Positions 35,141 through 46,627 are shown, counted from the first letter of the stretch. The stretch is 64,000 bases of DNA from Paraconexibacter algicola (GCF_003044185.1 NZ_PYYB01000005.1:62001-126000), one strand, 5' to 3'. Notes: generated by a model not told the origin, from the sequence alone. Numbers and translations are program-made.

Positions 35141-36442
35141 TCAGCGACCGCCGCGCATGCGCCGCGCGCGCTCCCGGGCCTGGCGCAGGCGCTCGTCGAA
35201 GCTGAGCGTCCCGCCGGCGGGCGGGGCGTCCGGAGGTGCGGCCCCGTCCTCCGGGGCCTGCCCGGCGGACCGCTCGCGCTCGGCCTGCGCGCGGGCTGCG
35301 GCCTCGCGCTCGGCAGACGCGCGCTCGCGTTCGGCCCGCTCCCGCGCGGCGGCCTCGCGCTCGCGCGCGGCCTGCTCGCGCTCTGCCGCCTCGCGGCGCT
35401 CCGTCGCCGCGCGTTCGGCCTGCTCGCGCGCTGCGACCTCGCGCTCGGCGGCGGCGCGCTCGCGGTCCGCCTGCTCGCGCGCGGCAGCCCCGCGCGCCGC
35501 GGCCTCCTCGGCGTCGCGGGCGCGGGCCACCGCGGCGGCCTGCTCCTCGCGCTCGGCGGCCTGCGCGGCGCGCTCGGCGCGGGCGGCCTCGCGGGCGCGC
35601 TCCGCCTCGGCCCGCTGCGCGCGGCGCCGCGACTGGTCCTCGCGGGCGCGCCGGGCCTTCGCGGCGCCCGCGGCGAGGCCGCCGCCCAGTCGCCGGCCCG
35701 CGGACGCCCGCGGCGGTGGCCCGGTGCCCGCGCGCGCGGCGGGCACGTCCATCTCGTCGTCGGTCCGCGGCGGATCCGGGACGTCGGCCGCCGCCTCCGC
35801 CGCGCCGCGGAGCGCCGGCGCACCCGGCTCGACCGTGGCCCGCGCGGGCACGTCCTGCGCCGAAGCCGGTTCCGCCGGGTCCTCGGCAGCGACCGCAGGC
35901 CCGCCCGGCGTCCGTCGCCCGGCGATCGCGGCCTGCCCGCCGCCGAGCAGCAGCAGGCCGACGCCCGCCACGGCGAGCAGCGCGCCCCCGAGCGTCTCGA
36001 GGAAGAAGCCGATGCCCGCCTGGGCGCTCGTGTCTTCGTAGAGCTCGGCGACGCGACCGGCCTGGTCGAGGTCCGGCGCGTCGCCGAGGACCGCGATCAG
36101 CAGGACCGCGACGCCGCACGCGGCGACCGCGAGCATCGCCGGGCGCGCACCGCGGACGGCGCCGAGATGGAGCACCCCGGCGAGCGCCCCGAGCAGCAGC
36201 AGCGCGACGCTGTGACGGTCGTAGCCGGTCAGGCTCGGATCGAACTCGGCGGTGGCGTTGCCGCCCCCGCCGATGGTGATCTCGATGATCGGGGCGAAGG
36301 TCGTGACCGCGACGAGCACCGCACCTGCGAACCCCATGAGGGCGAGCACCAGGCGGACCGCGGCGACACCGCCCGGAGCGACCCGGAGGGCCAGCCTCGA
36401 TCTGCTATGGTTCCGCGCCGCTTCCGGACTTCTCGCGCTCAT
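35141..36442 (-). CDS. Four-helix membrane protein with long charged coiled coil, unknown function
   Basis: 433 aa if started at 36442. Four hydrophobic segments (residues about 29-50, 79-98, 103-121, 148-172) are followed by a Pro/Ala linker and about 180 residues of Ala/Glu/Arg-rich coiled coil (RRAQRAEAERAREAARAERA and similar), ending LRQARERARRMRGGR. The first 16 codons contain AGA and AGG, rare in this genome, and overlap the fusA promoter region on the other strand. The real start may therefore be GTG at 36349 or ATG at 36337. I recognise no family. It lies between rpsG and fusA on the opposite strand. Confidence 0.7.
   Translation of the reverse strand: MSARSPEAARNHSRSRLALRVAPGGVAAVRLVLALMGFAGAVLVAVTTFAPIIEITIGGGGNATAEFDPSLTGYDRHSVALLLLGALAGVLHLGAVRGARPAMLAVAACGVAVLLIAVLGDAPDLDQAGRVAELYEDTSAQAGIGFFLETLGGALLAVAGVGLLLLGGGQAAIAGRRTPGGPAVAAEDPAEPASAQDVPARATVEPGAPALRGAAEAAADVPDPPRTDDEMDVPAARAGTGPPPRASAGRRLGGGLAAGAAKARRAREDQSRRRAQRAEAERAREAARAERAAQAAEREEQAAAVARARDAEEAAARGAAAREQADRERAAAEREVAAREQAERAATERREAAEREQAAREREAAARERAERERASAEREAAARAQAERERSAGQAPEDGAAPPDAPPAGGTLSFDERLRQARERARRMRGGR
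36404..36411 (+). promoter_or_regulatory. Extended -10 element of the fusA promoter
   Basis: TCTGCTATGGT has TATGGT (36406-36411) preceded by TGC, as at rpoB, rpsL and rpmJ. Transcription from about 36418 would give a leader of about 160 nt before fusA. Confidence 0.5.
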
Positions 36443-36497
36443 GCGCGCGCGGCCCGGCGACGAAGGCTGCGCCCTGATGGAGACCTCTGCCACATAG
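36441..36497 (+). CDS. Possible leader peptide (18 codons) upstream of fusA
   Basis: An ATG-TAG reading frame, MRARPGDEGCALMETSAT, lies between the fusA promoter and the leader terminator. The first ATG has no Shine-Dalgarno sequence. An internal ATG at 36477 has GAAGG (36462-36466) 10 nt upstream and would make a six-residue peptide, METSAT. Codons 4-6 contain GGCCCG (36451-36456), which is complementary to the 5' arm of the terminator at 36531-36536. Translation is not proven; the frame may be chance. Confidence 0.3.
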   Translation: MRARPGDEGCALMETSAT

Positions 36498-36530
36498 CGC
36501 GACACTCGGGAGACCACCCTGGTGTACGCG

Positions 36531-36555
36531 CGGGCCCAGTGGGCCCGTTCTTTTT
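36531..36555 (+). terminator. Intrinsic terminator in the fusA leader (candidate attenuator)
   Basis: CGGGCCC, AGT loop, GGGCCCG, then TTCTTTTT: a 7-bp pure G-C stem with an eight-base T-rich tract, 25 bp before the fusA ATG. It points in the direction of fusA. The upstream plus-strand unit already ends at 34606, so the only plus-strand transcript it can stop is that of the fusA promoter. Conditional termination is inferred. Confidence 0.75.
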
Positions 36556-36580
36556 GCCACGACGATCGAGAAGCTGACTC

Positions 36581-38683
<2,103 letters not shown>

Positions 38684-38713
38684 CCCCAGACCGCACGAAA
38701 CGCAGTTCTGAGA

Positions 38714-38719
38714 TAGCTT
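38714..38719 (+). promoter_or_regulatory. Candidate -10 box for tuf
   Basis: GAGATAGCTT contains TAGCTT within the fusA-tuf gap, a locally AT-richer stretch. It would give tuf its own transcript with a leader of about 65 nt in addition to read-through from fusA. Confidence 0.35.
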
Positions 38720-38730
38720 TCACTGGTTCG

Positions 38731-38768
38731 CTGAGGAGTCGGCGGGCCGACCCCAGCAGACGATTTTT
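38731..38768 (+). terminator. Weak hairpin with T5 tract in the tuf leader
   Basis: GTCGG (38738-38742), CGGG loop, CCGAC (38747-38751), extended by GG/CC and CTG/CAG with mismatches. TTTTT (38764-38768) follows 4 nt after the outer stem. It lies between the candidate tuf -10 and the tuf start, echoing the fusA leader, but the stem is imperfect. Confidence 0.3.
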
Positions 38769-38789
38769 CCCCACGAGGAGCGAAGGTAG

Positions 38790-39974
<1,185 letters not shown>

Positions 39975-39993
39975 CGCAGGACCGACTGCGACG

Positions 39994-40025
39994 GGTGCGT
40001 CGCCGGCCCCGGCCGGCGGCGCACC
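39994..40025 (+). terminator. Terminator after tuf
   Basis: GGTGCGTCGCCGGCC / GGCCGGCGGCGCACC: a 15-bp complementary stem with one G-U pair and a very short central loop, 19 nt after the tuf stop. No T-tract. It separates fusA-tuf from the S10 operon. Confidence 0.75.
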
Positions 40026-40190
40026 TGGCGCGTCACGCCGTAACCGCAGGACCCGCAGGAGACAGCAGCACGCAGGACCTGGGCGGAACCCGGTCGTGAT
40101 CGGGATCCGCCCTCAGCGCGCAAGCGCCCGAGAAGAAGCAGTACACCGGACGTCAGACGGAACAGCCGTAGGACCCAGAAAGAAGCTTCC
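40026..40190 (+). promoter_or_regulatory. S10 operon leader region
   Basis: About 165 bp before rpsJ without a gene. It holds two of three copies of the 9-mer CGCAGGACC (39975, 40045, 40071). An inverted repeat GGCGGAACCCGG / GATCGGGATCCGCC lies around 40082-40116. No convincing -10 box is visible. AGAAAG before the rpsJ ATG is the likely ribosome-binding site. In other bacteria L4 regulates through an S10 leader; nothing here proves that mechanism. Confidence 0.35.
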
Positions 40191-40517
40191 ATGGCAACTG
40201 CCACCCAGAACAAGATCCGCATTCGCCTCAAGGCCTACGACCACCGGGCCATCGAGTCGGCTGCCAAGGAGATCGTCGAGACGGCGACGCGCACGGGCGC
40301 GACCGTCACGGGTCCCGTGCCGCTCCCGACCGAGAAGAACATCTACTGCGTGATCCGCTCGCCCTTCAAGGACAAGGACTCCCGCGAGCACTTCGAGATC
40401 CGCACCCACAAGCGGCTGATCGACATCCATCAGCCGACGCCGAAGACGGTCGACTCGCTCCAGCGTCTCGACCACCTCCCGGCGGGCGTCGACATCGAGA
40501 TCAAGCTGGTCGGCTGA
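40191..40517 (+). CDS. rpsJ: 30S ribosomal protein S10
   Basis: 108 aa, slightly longer than usual at the N-terminus ([20 protein letters not shown]). Head-domain protein of the 30S subunit; also the NusE antitermination factor that pairs with NusB. Motifs [25 protein letters not shown] and [20 protein letters not shown] are intact. First gene of the S10 operon; rplC follows after 3 bp. Confidence 0.98.
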   Translation: MATATQNKIRIRLKAYDHRAIESAAKEIVETATRTGATVTGPVPLPTEKNIYCVIRSPFKDKDSREHFEIRTHKRLIDIHQPTPKTVDSLQRLDHLPAGVDIEIKLVG

Positions 40518-40520
40518 CCC

Positions 40521-41138
40521 ATGCCTGCGATCCTTGCCAAGAAGCTGGGGATGACCCAGCTGTTCCTGGAAGACGGCCGCGTCGAGCGCGTCACCGTCCT
40601 CGAGGCCGGTCCGTGCCCCGTCACGGGCATCCGCACCTTCGACCGCGACGGCTACGAGGCCGTCCAGCTCGCGTTCGGCGCGACGAAGGAGAAGCACCTG
40701 ACGAAGCCCGAGCTCGGGCACCTGAAGAAGGCCGGCGCCTCCGCGCACCGCCACCTCGTCGAGTTCCGCGACGAGGCCGGCGAGCTGCAGGTCGGCGAGA
40801 CCGTCACGGTCGAGGCCTTCGAGGTCGGCGACAAGGTCAAGGTCGCCGGCACCTCGAAGGGCAAGGGCTTCCAGGGCACGATCAAGCGTCACGGCTTCGC
40901 CAGCGGTCCCAAGTCCCACGGCTCGCACAACGTGCGCGCCCCCGGCTCGATCGGTGCCTCCGCCTGGCCCGCCCGCGTGATGAAGGGCATCCGCGGCCCC
41001 GGCCAGATGGGCAACGAGCGCGTCACCCAGAAGGGCCTCGAGATCGTGCAGATCGACGCTGGCCAGAACCTGCTCCTGGTCCGTGGCTCCGTGCCCGGGC
41101 CGAAGAACGGTGTCGTGGAGGTTCGCACCGATGCCTAG
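40521..41138 (+). CDS. rplC: 50S ribosomal protein L3
   Basis: 205 aa. Early 23S rRNA assembly protein whose internal loop reaches the peptidyl-transferase centre. Begins MPAILAKKLGMTQLF; the loop region KGKGFQGTIKRHGFASGP and GSHNVRAPGSIGASAWPARV is conserved. Its 3' end overlaps rplD by 8 bp, which suggests coupled translation. Confidence 0.98.
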   Translation: MPAILAKKLGMTQLFLEDGRVERVTVLEAGPCPVTGIRTFDRDGYEAVQLAFGATKEKHLTKPELGHLKKAGASAHRHLVEFRDEAGELQVGETVTVEAFEVGDKVKVAGTSKGKGFQGTIKRHGFASGPKSHGSHNVRAPGSIGASAWPARVMKGIRGPGQMGNERVTQKGLEIVQIDAGQNLLLVRGSVPGPKNGVVEVRTDA

Positions 41139-41790
41139 CGCTCCCATCCTCGGCGGCACGAAGACCGTCGACCTCGACGAGACCGCGTTCGCGGCGCCCT
41201 TCAACGGGCCGCTCGTGCACGAGTCGGTCCGCGCCGAGCTGAACGCCCGTCGCCAGGGCACGTCGTCCACCAAGACCCGCGGCCAGGTCCGCGGCGGTGG
41301 CGCCAAGCCGTGGCGGCAGAAGGGCACCGGTCGTGCCCGTGCCGGCTCGAGCCGCAACCCGGTCTGGACCGGCGGCGGCATCGTGTTCGGCCCGTCGCCG
41401 CGCCACTACACGTTCAAGGTCAACCGCAAGGAGAAGCGTGCCGCCCTGCGCAGCATCCTCTCCGTGCACGCCGAGCGCGGGTCGCTCGCGGTCTTCGAGC
41501 CGGCGTCCTTCGAGACGCCCTCGACGAAGGCCGCGGTCGCGCTGCTCGACGGCTGGCTCAAGGACGGCAAGCGCCGCTCCGTGCTCGTCGTGCTCGCGGA
41601 CAACGAGGAGCGCGCGTCGCTCTCGTTCCGCAACCTCGAGCGCGTCACCGTGATCGCCGCGTCGAACACCGGCATCGCCGACCTCGTCGGTGCCGCCTCG
41701 CTGCTCGTGACCGAGGGCGCGCTCGCGCAGCTCACGGCGCGCGCGAAGGGCGAGAAGGTCACCACCGCCGAGCAGACCGAGGAGGGCTAG
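41131..41790 (+). CDS. rplD: 50S ribosomal protein L4
   Basis: 219 aa. The ATG at 41131 overlaps the rplC stop by 8 bp and gives the usual N-terminus (MPSAPILGGTKTVDLDETAF). The exit-tunnel loop is conserved: TRGQVRGGGAKPWRQKGTGR and ARAGSSRNPVWTGGGIVFGP. L4 is an S10-operon autoregulator in some bacteria. The C-terminus has a short acidic end (KVTTAEQTEEG). Confidence 0.98.
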   Translation: MPSAPILGGTKTVDLDETAFAAPFNGPLVHESVRAELNARRQGTSSTKTRGQVRGGGAKPWRQKGTGRARAGSSRNPVWTGGGIVFGPSPRHYTFKVNRKEKRAALRSILSVHAERGSLAVFEPASFETPSTKAAVALLDGWLKDGKRRSVLVVLADNEERASLSFRNLERVTVIAASNTGIADLVGAASLLVTEGALAQLTARAKGEKVTTAEQTEEG

Positions 41791-41793
41791 GTC

Positions 41794-42093
41794 ATGGATC
41801 CGAGCCAGGTCATCATCCGCCCGGTCGTCAGCGAGAAGAGCTACGTGCTCGCGTCGGCCGACAAGTACACCTTCCGCGTCCACGCGGATGCCCACAAGAC
41901 GCAGATCAAGCAGGCGATCGAGGTCCTCTTCGACGTCAAGGTGGTCGGCGTCCACACGATGAGCGTCAAGTCCAAGCCCAAGCGCCGCGGCATCTCGCGC
42001 GGCCGCACGCGGGAGTGGAAGAAGGCCATCGTGCAGGTGCGTCCCGGGGACTCCATCCCGATCTTCCAGGGCCTGCAGGGCCTGGAGGGGTAG
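41794..42093 (+). CDS. rplW: 50S ribosomal protein L23
   Basis: 99 aa. Lies at the tunnel exit, where trigger factor and SRP dock. Features VIIRPVVSEKSYVLASADKY and the internal loop KSKPKRRGISRGRTREWKKA. Starts 3 nt after rplD. Normal length. Confidence 0.98.
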   Translation: MDPSQVIIRPVVSEKSYVLASADKYTFRVHADAHKTQIKQAIEVLFDVKVVGVHTMSVKSKPKRRGISRGRTREWKKAIVQVRPGDSIPIFQGLQGLEG

Positions 42094-42100
42094 CTGAGCC

Positions 42101-42943
42101 ATGCCCGTACGCAAGCCCAAGCCCACCAGCCCCGGCCTCCGGTTCGTCACGTACCCGGACTTCGCCGAGATCACGAAGACCGAGCCCGAGCGCACGCTCG
42201 TCGAGGGTCTGAAGAAGTCCGGTGGCCGCAACTCCAACGGTCGCAAGACCGCGCGTCACCGCGGCGGCGGAGCCAAGCGGCTCTACCGCAAGATCGACTT
42301 CAAGCGCACCCGTGACGGGATCCCCGCCAAGGTCGCCGCGATCGAGTACGACCCGAACCGCACCGCCTACATCGCGCTGCTGCACTACGTCGACGGCGTC
42401 AAGGCCTACATCCTCGCCCCGGCGCGGCTGAAGGTCGGCATGACGGTCGTGTCGGGCCCCGATGCGGACATCGCCGTCGGCAACTGCCTGCCGCTGGCGA
42501 ACATGCCCACGGGTACCGTCATCCACAACGTCGAGCTGCAGCCCGGCCGCGGCGGTCAGCTCGGCCGCTCCGCCGGCACCTCGATCCAGCTGATGGCGAA
42601 GGACGGGGACCTCGCGACCCTGCGCCTGCCGTCCGGCGAGATGCGCCAGGTCCGCACGGAGTGCCGCGCGACCGTCGGCGTCATCGGCAACGCCGACCAC
42701 CAGAACGTCAAGATCGGCAAGGCCGGCCGCAAGCGTCACATGGGCGTCCGCCCGCAGACGCGCGGCACCGCCATGAACCCCGTCGACCACCCGCACGGTG
42801 GTGGCGAGGGCTCGACGACCCCCGGTCGTCACCCGGTGACCCCGTGGGGCGTCCCCACGCTGGGCTACCGCACCCGCAAGAAGAACAAGGCGTCCGACCG
42901 CTACATCGTGCGCGGCCGTCGCCGTGGGAAGGGCAAGCGCTAG
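42101..42943 (+). CDS. rplB: 50S ribosomal protein L2
   Basis: 280 aa. Core 23S rRNA-binding protein near the peptidyl-transferase centre. Conserved [20 protein letters not shown], the central OB/SH3-like domains, and the C-terminal [20 protein letters not shown] with the invariant His residues. Ends RRRGKGKR. Follows rplW after 7 bp and is 2 bp from rpsS. Confidence 0.98.
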   Translation: MPVRKPKPTSPGLRFVTYPDFAEITKTEPERTLVEGLKKSGGRNSNGRKTARHRGGGAKRLYRKIDFKRTRDGIPAKVAAIEYDPNRTAYIALLHYVDGVKAYILAPARLKVGMTVVSGPDADIAVGNCLPLANMPTGTVIHNVELQPGRGGQLGRSAGTSIQLMAKDGDLATLRLPSGEMRQVRTECRATVGVIGNADHQNVKIGKAGRKRHMGVRPQTRGTAMNPVDHPHGGGEGSTTPGRHPVTPWGVPTLGYRTRKKNKASDRYIVRGRRRGKGKR

Positions 42944-42945
42944 AC

Positions 42946-43218
42946 ATGTCTCGCTCCAGCAAGAAGGGCCCGTTCGTCGAGGAGCGCCTCATGGCGCGCA
43001 TCGACAAGATGAACGAGGGCACGAAGAAGACCATGGTGAAGACCTGGTCCCGGACCTCGACGATCTTCCCGGAGATGGTCGGGCACACGATCGCCGTGCA
43101 CGACGGGCGCAAGCACGTCCCCGTGTTCGTCAGCGAGTCCATGGTCGGGCACAAGCTCGGCGAGTTCGCTCCCACCCGTACGTACCGTGGCCACGCCGGC
43201 TCGGGGAAGGTCCGATGA
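42946..43218 (+). CDS. rpsS: 30S ribosomal protein S19
   Basis: 90 aa. 30S head protein contacting S13 and the A-site finger. [39 protein letters not shown] and [19 protein letters not shown] are all typical. The stop codon overlaps the rplV start (ATGA). Confidence 0.98.
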   Translation: MSRSSKKGPFVEERLMARIDKMNEGTKKTMVKTWSRTSTIFPEMVGHTIAVHDGRKHVPVFVSESMVGHKLGEFAPTRTYRGHAGSGKVR

Positions 43219-43838
43219 TCGACGAGAACGAGAAGCCCGACGAGGGCACCGAGGACAGCGGGACGCCGGTCGAGGCCGAGGCCGCCGCAGAAGACACCAC
43301 GACGACCGACGAGGTCGCCGAGTCTCCTGCTGAGGCCACCGCCGACGACACCCCCGCGGAGCCCACCGAGCAGGAGCCGGTCGCCGAGGCGACCGACACC
43401 GCCGACGAGGCCGACGAGGACGAGGACGACGCTCCCGCCGTCGCCGCCCCGGCTCCCCACGTCCAGAAGACCAAGCCCCGCGCCGCCGACGGCGAGCTGC
43501 AGCTCGTCCGCGCGCAGGCCAAGTACGTCCGCACCTCCGCGCGCAAGGCGCGGCTGGTCTGCGACCACCTCCGCGGCAAGTCCGTCGAGGAGGCCCGCGC
43601 GATCCTCGCGCACGCCAACCGCAACGTCGCGCAGGACTGGAGCAAGCTGCTCGAGTCGGCGGTCGCCAACGCGGAGCACAACCACGAGCTGATCGGCGAG
43701 GACCTGAAGATCCACGCCATCTACGCCGACGAAGGCCCCACCCTCAAGCGGTTCCGCCCCCGTGCCATGGGGCGCGCGACCCAGATCCGGAAGCGCACGA
43801 GCCACCTCTCGATCGCGCTGACGCCGAAGGAGCAGTAG
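43215..43838 (+). CDS. rplV: 50S ribosomal protein L22 with about 95-residue acidic N-terminal extension
   Basis: 207 aa, against about 110 for typical L22. The first 95 or so residues are acidic and low in complexity ([20 protein letters not shown] and similar). The normal fold starts near [20 protein letters not shown]. The tunnel-lining hairpin and the end ([19 protein letters not shown]) are intact. The ATG overlaps the rpsS stop in ATGA and no later start is as well placed, so the extension is probably translated. A function for the extension is unknown. Confidence 0.93.
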   Translation: MIDENEKPDEGTEDSGTPVEAEAAAEDTTTTDEVAESPAEATADDTPAEPTEQEPVAEATDTADEADEDEDDAPAVAAPAPHVQKTKPRAADGELQLVRAQAKYVRTSARKARLVCDHLRGKSVEEARAILAHANRNVAQDWSKLLESAVANAEHNHELIGEDLKIHAIYADEGPTLKRFRPRAMGRATQIRKRTSHLSIALTPKEQ

Positions 43839-43841
43839 ACC

Positions 43842-44747
43842 ATGGGTCAGAAGGTCCATCCCGAGTCCATGCGCGTGGGGTACATCCACGACTGGAAGAG
43901 CAACTGGTTCAACGAGAAGCTGTTCGCGGACTACCTCGCCGAGGACGTCGCGATCCGCAAGCACATCGTCGGCAAGCTCTCCCACGCGGGCCTCTCGCAC
44001 ATCACGATCCGCAAGGACGCCAACGAGGTCGAGGTGAACATCAACACCGCGCGCCCGGGCATCGTGATCGGCAAGTCCGGCAGCGAGGTCGACGCCCTGC
44101 GCAAGGACCTGCACCGGATCACCAACAAGCAGGTCAAGGTCAACATCCTCGAGATCAAGCGTCCGGAGCTCGACGCGAACCTCGTGGCCCAGTCGATCGC
44201 CGAGCAGCTGCGCAACCGCGTCGCGTTCCGGCGCGCGATGAAGCGCGCGCTCACCAGCGCGATGCGCTCCGGCGCCAAGGGCTGCAAGGTCCAGGTCTCG
44301 GGCCGCCTCGGCGGCGCGGAGATGGCCCGCACCGAGTCCTACTCCGACGGTCGCGTCCCGCTGCACACGATGCGCGCGGACATCGACTACGGCTTCTTCG
44401 AGGCCGTCACGACCTTCGGCCGCATCGGCGTGAAGTGCTGGATCAACAAGGGCGAGATCATGCCCGAGGGCTTCACCGGCGTGGACCTCACGGACCTCGA
44501 CGGCCCGAGCACGCGCCAGGACGACCGTGACGGTCGCGGGCGCAACGACCGTGACGGTCGCGGCCGTGGCCGCGGGCGCGGCGGTCAGGGCGGCCGTGGC
44601 GGCCAGGGCGGAGGCCCCGGCGGCTTCGGCGGCGGTCGCGGCGGAGGCCGTGGCGGTCAGGGCGGCGGCTTCGGCGGTCGCGGCGGAGGCCCCGGCCGTG
44701 GTGGCCAGGGCGGCGGAGGCGGGCGTGGCCCGCAGGGAGGTCGATAG
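43842..44747 (+). CDS. rpsC: 30S ribosomal protein S3 with Gly/Arg-rich C-terminal tail
   Basis: 301 aa. Residues 1-220 are ordinary S3: [20 protein letters not shown], the KH-domain GxxG-type motif [13 protein letters not shown], and the mRNA-entry helicase part ending [10 protein letters not shown]. From about residue 223 the protein continues for some 78 residues with Asp/Arg then Arg-Gly-Gly repeats ([19 protein letters not shown] and similar). RGG-type tails are known from RNA-binding proteins. The tail stays in frame to the stop, which directly abuts the rplP ATG. Confidence 0.95.
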   Translation: MGQKVHPESMRVGYIHDWKSNWFNEKLFADYLAEDVAIRKHIVGKLSHAGLSHITIRKDANEVEVNINTARPGIVIGKSGSEVDALRKDLHRITNKQVKVNILEIKRPELDANLVAQSIAEQLRNRVAFRRAMKRALTSAMRSGAKGCKVQVSGRLGGAEMARTESYSDGRVPLHTMRADIDYGFFEAVTTFGRIGVKCWINKGEIMPEGFTGVDLTDLDGPSTRQDDRDGRGRNDRDGRGRGRGRGGQGGRGGQGGGPGGFGGGRGGGRGGQGGGFGGRGGGPGRGGQGGGGGRGPQGGR

Positions 44748-45161
44748 ATGCTCGCCCCGAAGCGCATCAAGCACCGCAAGGTGCACCGTGGCCGTCGCCG
44801 CGGGCTGTCGCGTGGTCAGACGACCGTGCAGTTCGGCGAGTACGGCCTGAAGGCCCTCGAGGCCGGCTGGATCACCAACCGGCAGATCGAGGCCGCCCGT
44901 ATCGCCATGACCCGCAAGATCAAGCGTGGCGGCAAGGTCTGGATCAACGTCTTCCCGGACAAGTCCTTCACCAAGAAGCCCGCCGAGACCCGCATGGGCT
45001 CCGGCAAGGGCTCGCCCGAGGGCTGGGTCGCCGTCGTCAAGCCGGGCCGCGTCATGTTCGAGCTCGCCGGCGTGCCGGAGGACCTCGCGCGTGAGGCCAT
45101 GCGCCTCGCCGGTCGCAAGCTGCCCGTGAAGACCAAGGTCATCCTGCGAGAGGAGGCGTAG
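44748..45161 (+). CDS. rplP: 50S ribosomal protein L16
   Basis: 137 aa, with the ATG directly after the rpsC stop. A-site-facing 50S protein. [20 protein letters not shown], the [20 protein letters not shown] loop and the Gly-rich [20 protein letters not shown] (site of the conserved Arg) are present. Normal length. Confidence 0.98.
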   Translation: MLAPKRIKHRKVHRGRRRGLSRGQTTVQFGEYGLKALEAGWITNRQIEAARIAMTRKIKRGGKVWINVFPDKSFTKKPAETRMGSGKGSPEGWVAVVKPGRVMFELAGVPEDLAREAMRLAGRKLPVKTKVILREEA

Positions 45162-45163
45162 CC

Positions 45164-45367
45164 ATGGACGCCAAGGCCCTGCGCGACCTCGAGGACAAGG
45201 ACCTCGTGACGCACATCAAGACCCAGCGGCGTGAGCTCTTCGGGCTCCGGTTCCAGCACGCCACCGGCGAGCTCGAGAACACCGCGTCCCTGAAGACGGC
45301 GAAGCGCGAGATCGCGCGCGCCCTGACCGTCGCCCGCGAGCGCGGCATCGACACCGACAAGGCGTAG
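45164..45367 (+). CDS. rpmC: 50S ribosomal protein L29
   Basis: 67 aa, all helical. [20 protein letters not shown], then [20 protein letters not shown] and [18 protein letters not shown]. Located near the tunnel exit beside L23. 2 bp after rplP. Confidence 0.97.
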   Translation: MDAKALRDLEDKDLVTHIKTQRRELFGLRFQHATGELENTASLKTAKREIARALTVARERGIDTDKA

Positions 45368-45369
45368 AG

Positions 45370-45936
45370 ATGATGGTTGACGAAACTCCCGAGACCCCCG
45401 AGACCGAGGCCCCCGAGGTCGCGGCCGAGGCCGACGCCCCTGCGGCCGTCGAGGCCGAGGCGCCCGCGCCCGCGGCGGAGCCCGTCCCGCAGCTGACCCC
45501 GAAGGAGCGCAAGGCCGCGGCCCGCGCCCGTCGCGGCCAGCGCCGCCCCTCGACCCCCGAGGAGCGCGACGCGCTGCGCAAGGAGAAGGCGAAGGCGCGC
45601 AGCCGCCGCCGCCTCCAGGAGCGCGAGAAGGCGAAGGCCGCCCGCACCGAGGTGCCGGCCCCGACGGCCCCGACCAAGGAGCACGGCCCCGGCCGTCCCA
45701 AGGTGCGCCAGGGCATCGTCGTCTCCGACAAGGCCGACAAGACCATCACGGTCCGCGTCGACAACGCCAAGCGTCACCGCAAGTACCAGAAGATCGTCCG
45801 CTCGTCGACGACGCTCCACGCGCACGACGAGAACAACGATGCGGGCGCGGGCGACACCGTGCGCGTCGTCGAGTGCCGTCCGCTGTCGCGGACCAAGCGC
45901 TGGCGCCTGGTCGAGATCCTGGAGCGTGCCAAGTGA
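45370..45936 (+). CDS. rpsQ: 30S ribosomal protein S17 with about 107-residue N-terminal extension
   Basis: 188 aa, against about 85 for typical S17. Residues 1-40 are acidic Ala/Glu/Pro; 44-92 are basic and helical ([36 protein letters not shown]); a Pro/Thr linker leads to the S17 core at about 108 ([20 protein letters not shown]). The core motif [14 protein letters not shown] ends the protein. A start closer to the core has no good ribosome-binding site, and the extension keeps the genome's codon bias. The stop overlaps the rplN GTG. Confidence 0.92.
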   Translation: MMVDETPETPETEAPEVAAEADAPAAVEAEAPAPAAEPVPQLTPKERKAAARARRGQRRPSTPEERDALRKEKAKARSRRRLQEREKAKAARTEVPAPTAPTKEHGPGRPKVRQGIVVSDKADKTITVRVDNAKRHRKYQKIVRSSTTLHAHDENNDAGAGDTVRVVECRPLSRTKRWRLVEILERAK

Positions 45937-46301
45937 TCCAGAACGAGACCCGACTCAAGGTCGCCGACAACACCGGCGCCCGCGAGATCCTCTGCATCCG
46001 CGTGCAGGGCGGCTCCCGCCGCCGCTACGCCGGCGTGGGGGACATCATCACCGCGACCGTCAAGCAGGCCACCCCGCAGGGGTCGGTCAAGAAGGGCGAG
46101 GTCGTGAAGGCCGTCGTCGTGCGCACGAAGAAGAGCTTCGGCCGCGAGGACGGGACGTACATCGCGTTCGACGAGAACGCGGCCGTCATCATCGACGCGC
46201 AGAACAACCCGCGCGGCACGCGCATCTTCGGACCGGTCGCCCGCGAGCTGCGCGAGCGCAACTTCATGAAGATCGTCTCGCTCGCGCCGGAGGTGCTCTA
46301 A
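45933..46301 (+). CDS. rplN: 50S ribosomal protein L14
   Basis: 122 aa, the exact family length when started at the GTG that overlaps the rpsQ stop (GTGA). [40 protein letters not shown], and [20 protein letters not shown] are conserved. Forms an intersubunit bridge with 16S rRNA. Its TAA stop overlaps the rplX ATG by 1 bp. Confidence 0.98.
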   Translation: MIQNETRLKVADNTGAREILCIRVQGGSRRRYAGVGDIITATVKQATPQGSVKKGEVVKAVVVRTKKSFGREDGTYIAFDENAAVIIDAQNNPRGTRIFGPVARELRERNFMKIVSLAPEVL

Positions 46302-46627
46302 TGGCCGTGAAGATCCGCCAGGGCGACGAGGTCGTCGTCATCGCCGGCAAGGACCGCTCCAAGACCGGCAAGGTCCTGCGCGTCGACCGCGAGAAGGACC
46401 GCGTCTACGTCGAGGGTCTGAACATCGTCAAGCGCCACCAGCGCCCGATGCAGTCCACCGACCCGGTCAAGGCCGCCGGGGGCGTCGTCGAGAAGGAAGG
46501 CCCGATCCACATCTCCAACGTCATGCTGCTCGACCCGAAGTCGAAGAAGCCCACCCGTGTCGGCGTCAGCCGTGAGAACGGCGTGCGCAACCGCGTGACG
46601 AAGTCCTCGGGCACGAAGCTCGACTAG
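46301..46627 (+). CDS. rplX: 50S ribosomal protein L24
   Basis: 108 aa. KOW-domain assembly initiator ([39 protein letters not shown]) followed by the [11 protein letters not shown] stretch and an extended C-terminus. TAATG overlap with rplN. Confidence 0.98.
   Translation: MAVKIRQGDEVVVIAGKDRSKTGKVLRVDREKDRVYVEGLNIVKRHQRPMQSTDPVKAAGGVVEKEGPIHISNVMLLDPKSKKPTRVGVSRENGVRNRVTKSSGTKLD

Noticed and set aside
36500-36556. T-box-like sequence (CTGGTGTACGCGCGGG) before the fusA terminator
   Set aside because: The canonical T-box 3' motif and specifier stem are missing, and EF-G is not a T-box target. The G+C terminator explains the similarity.
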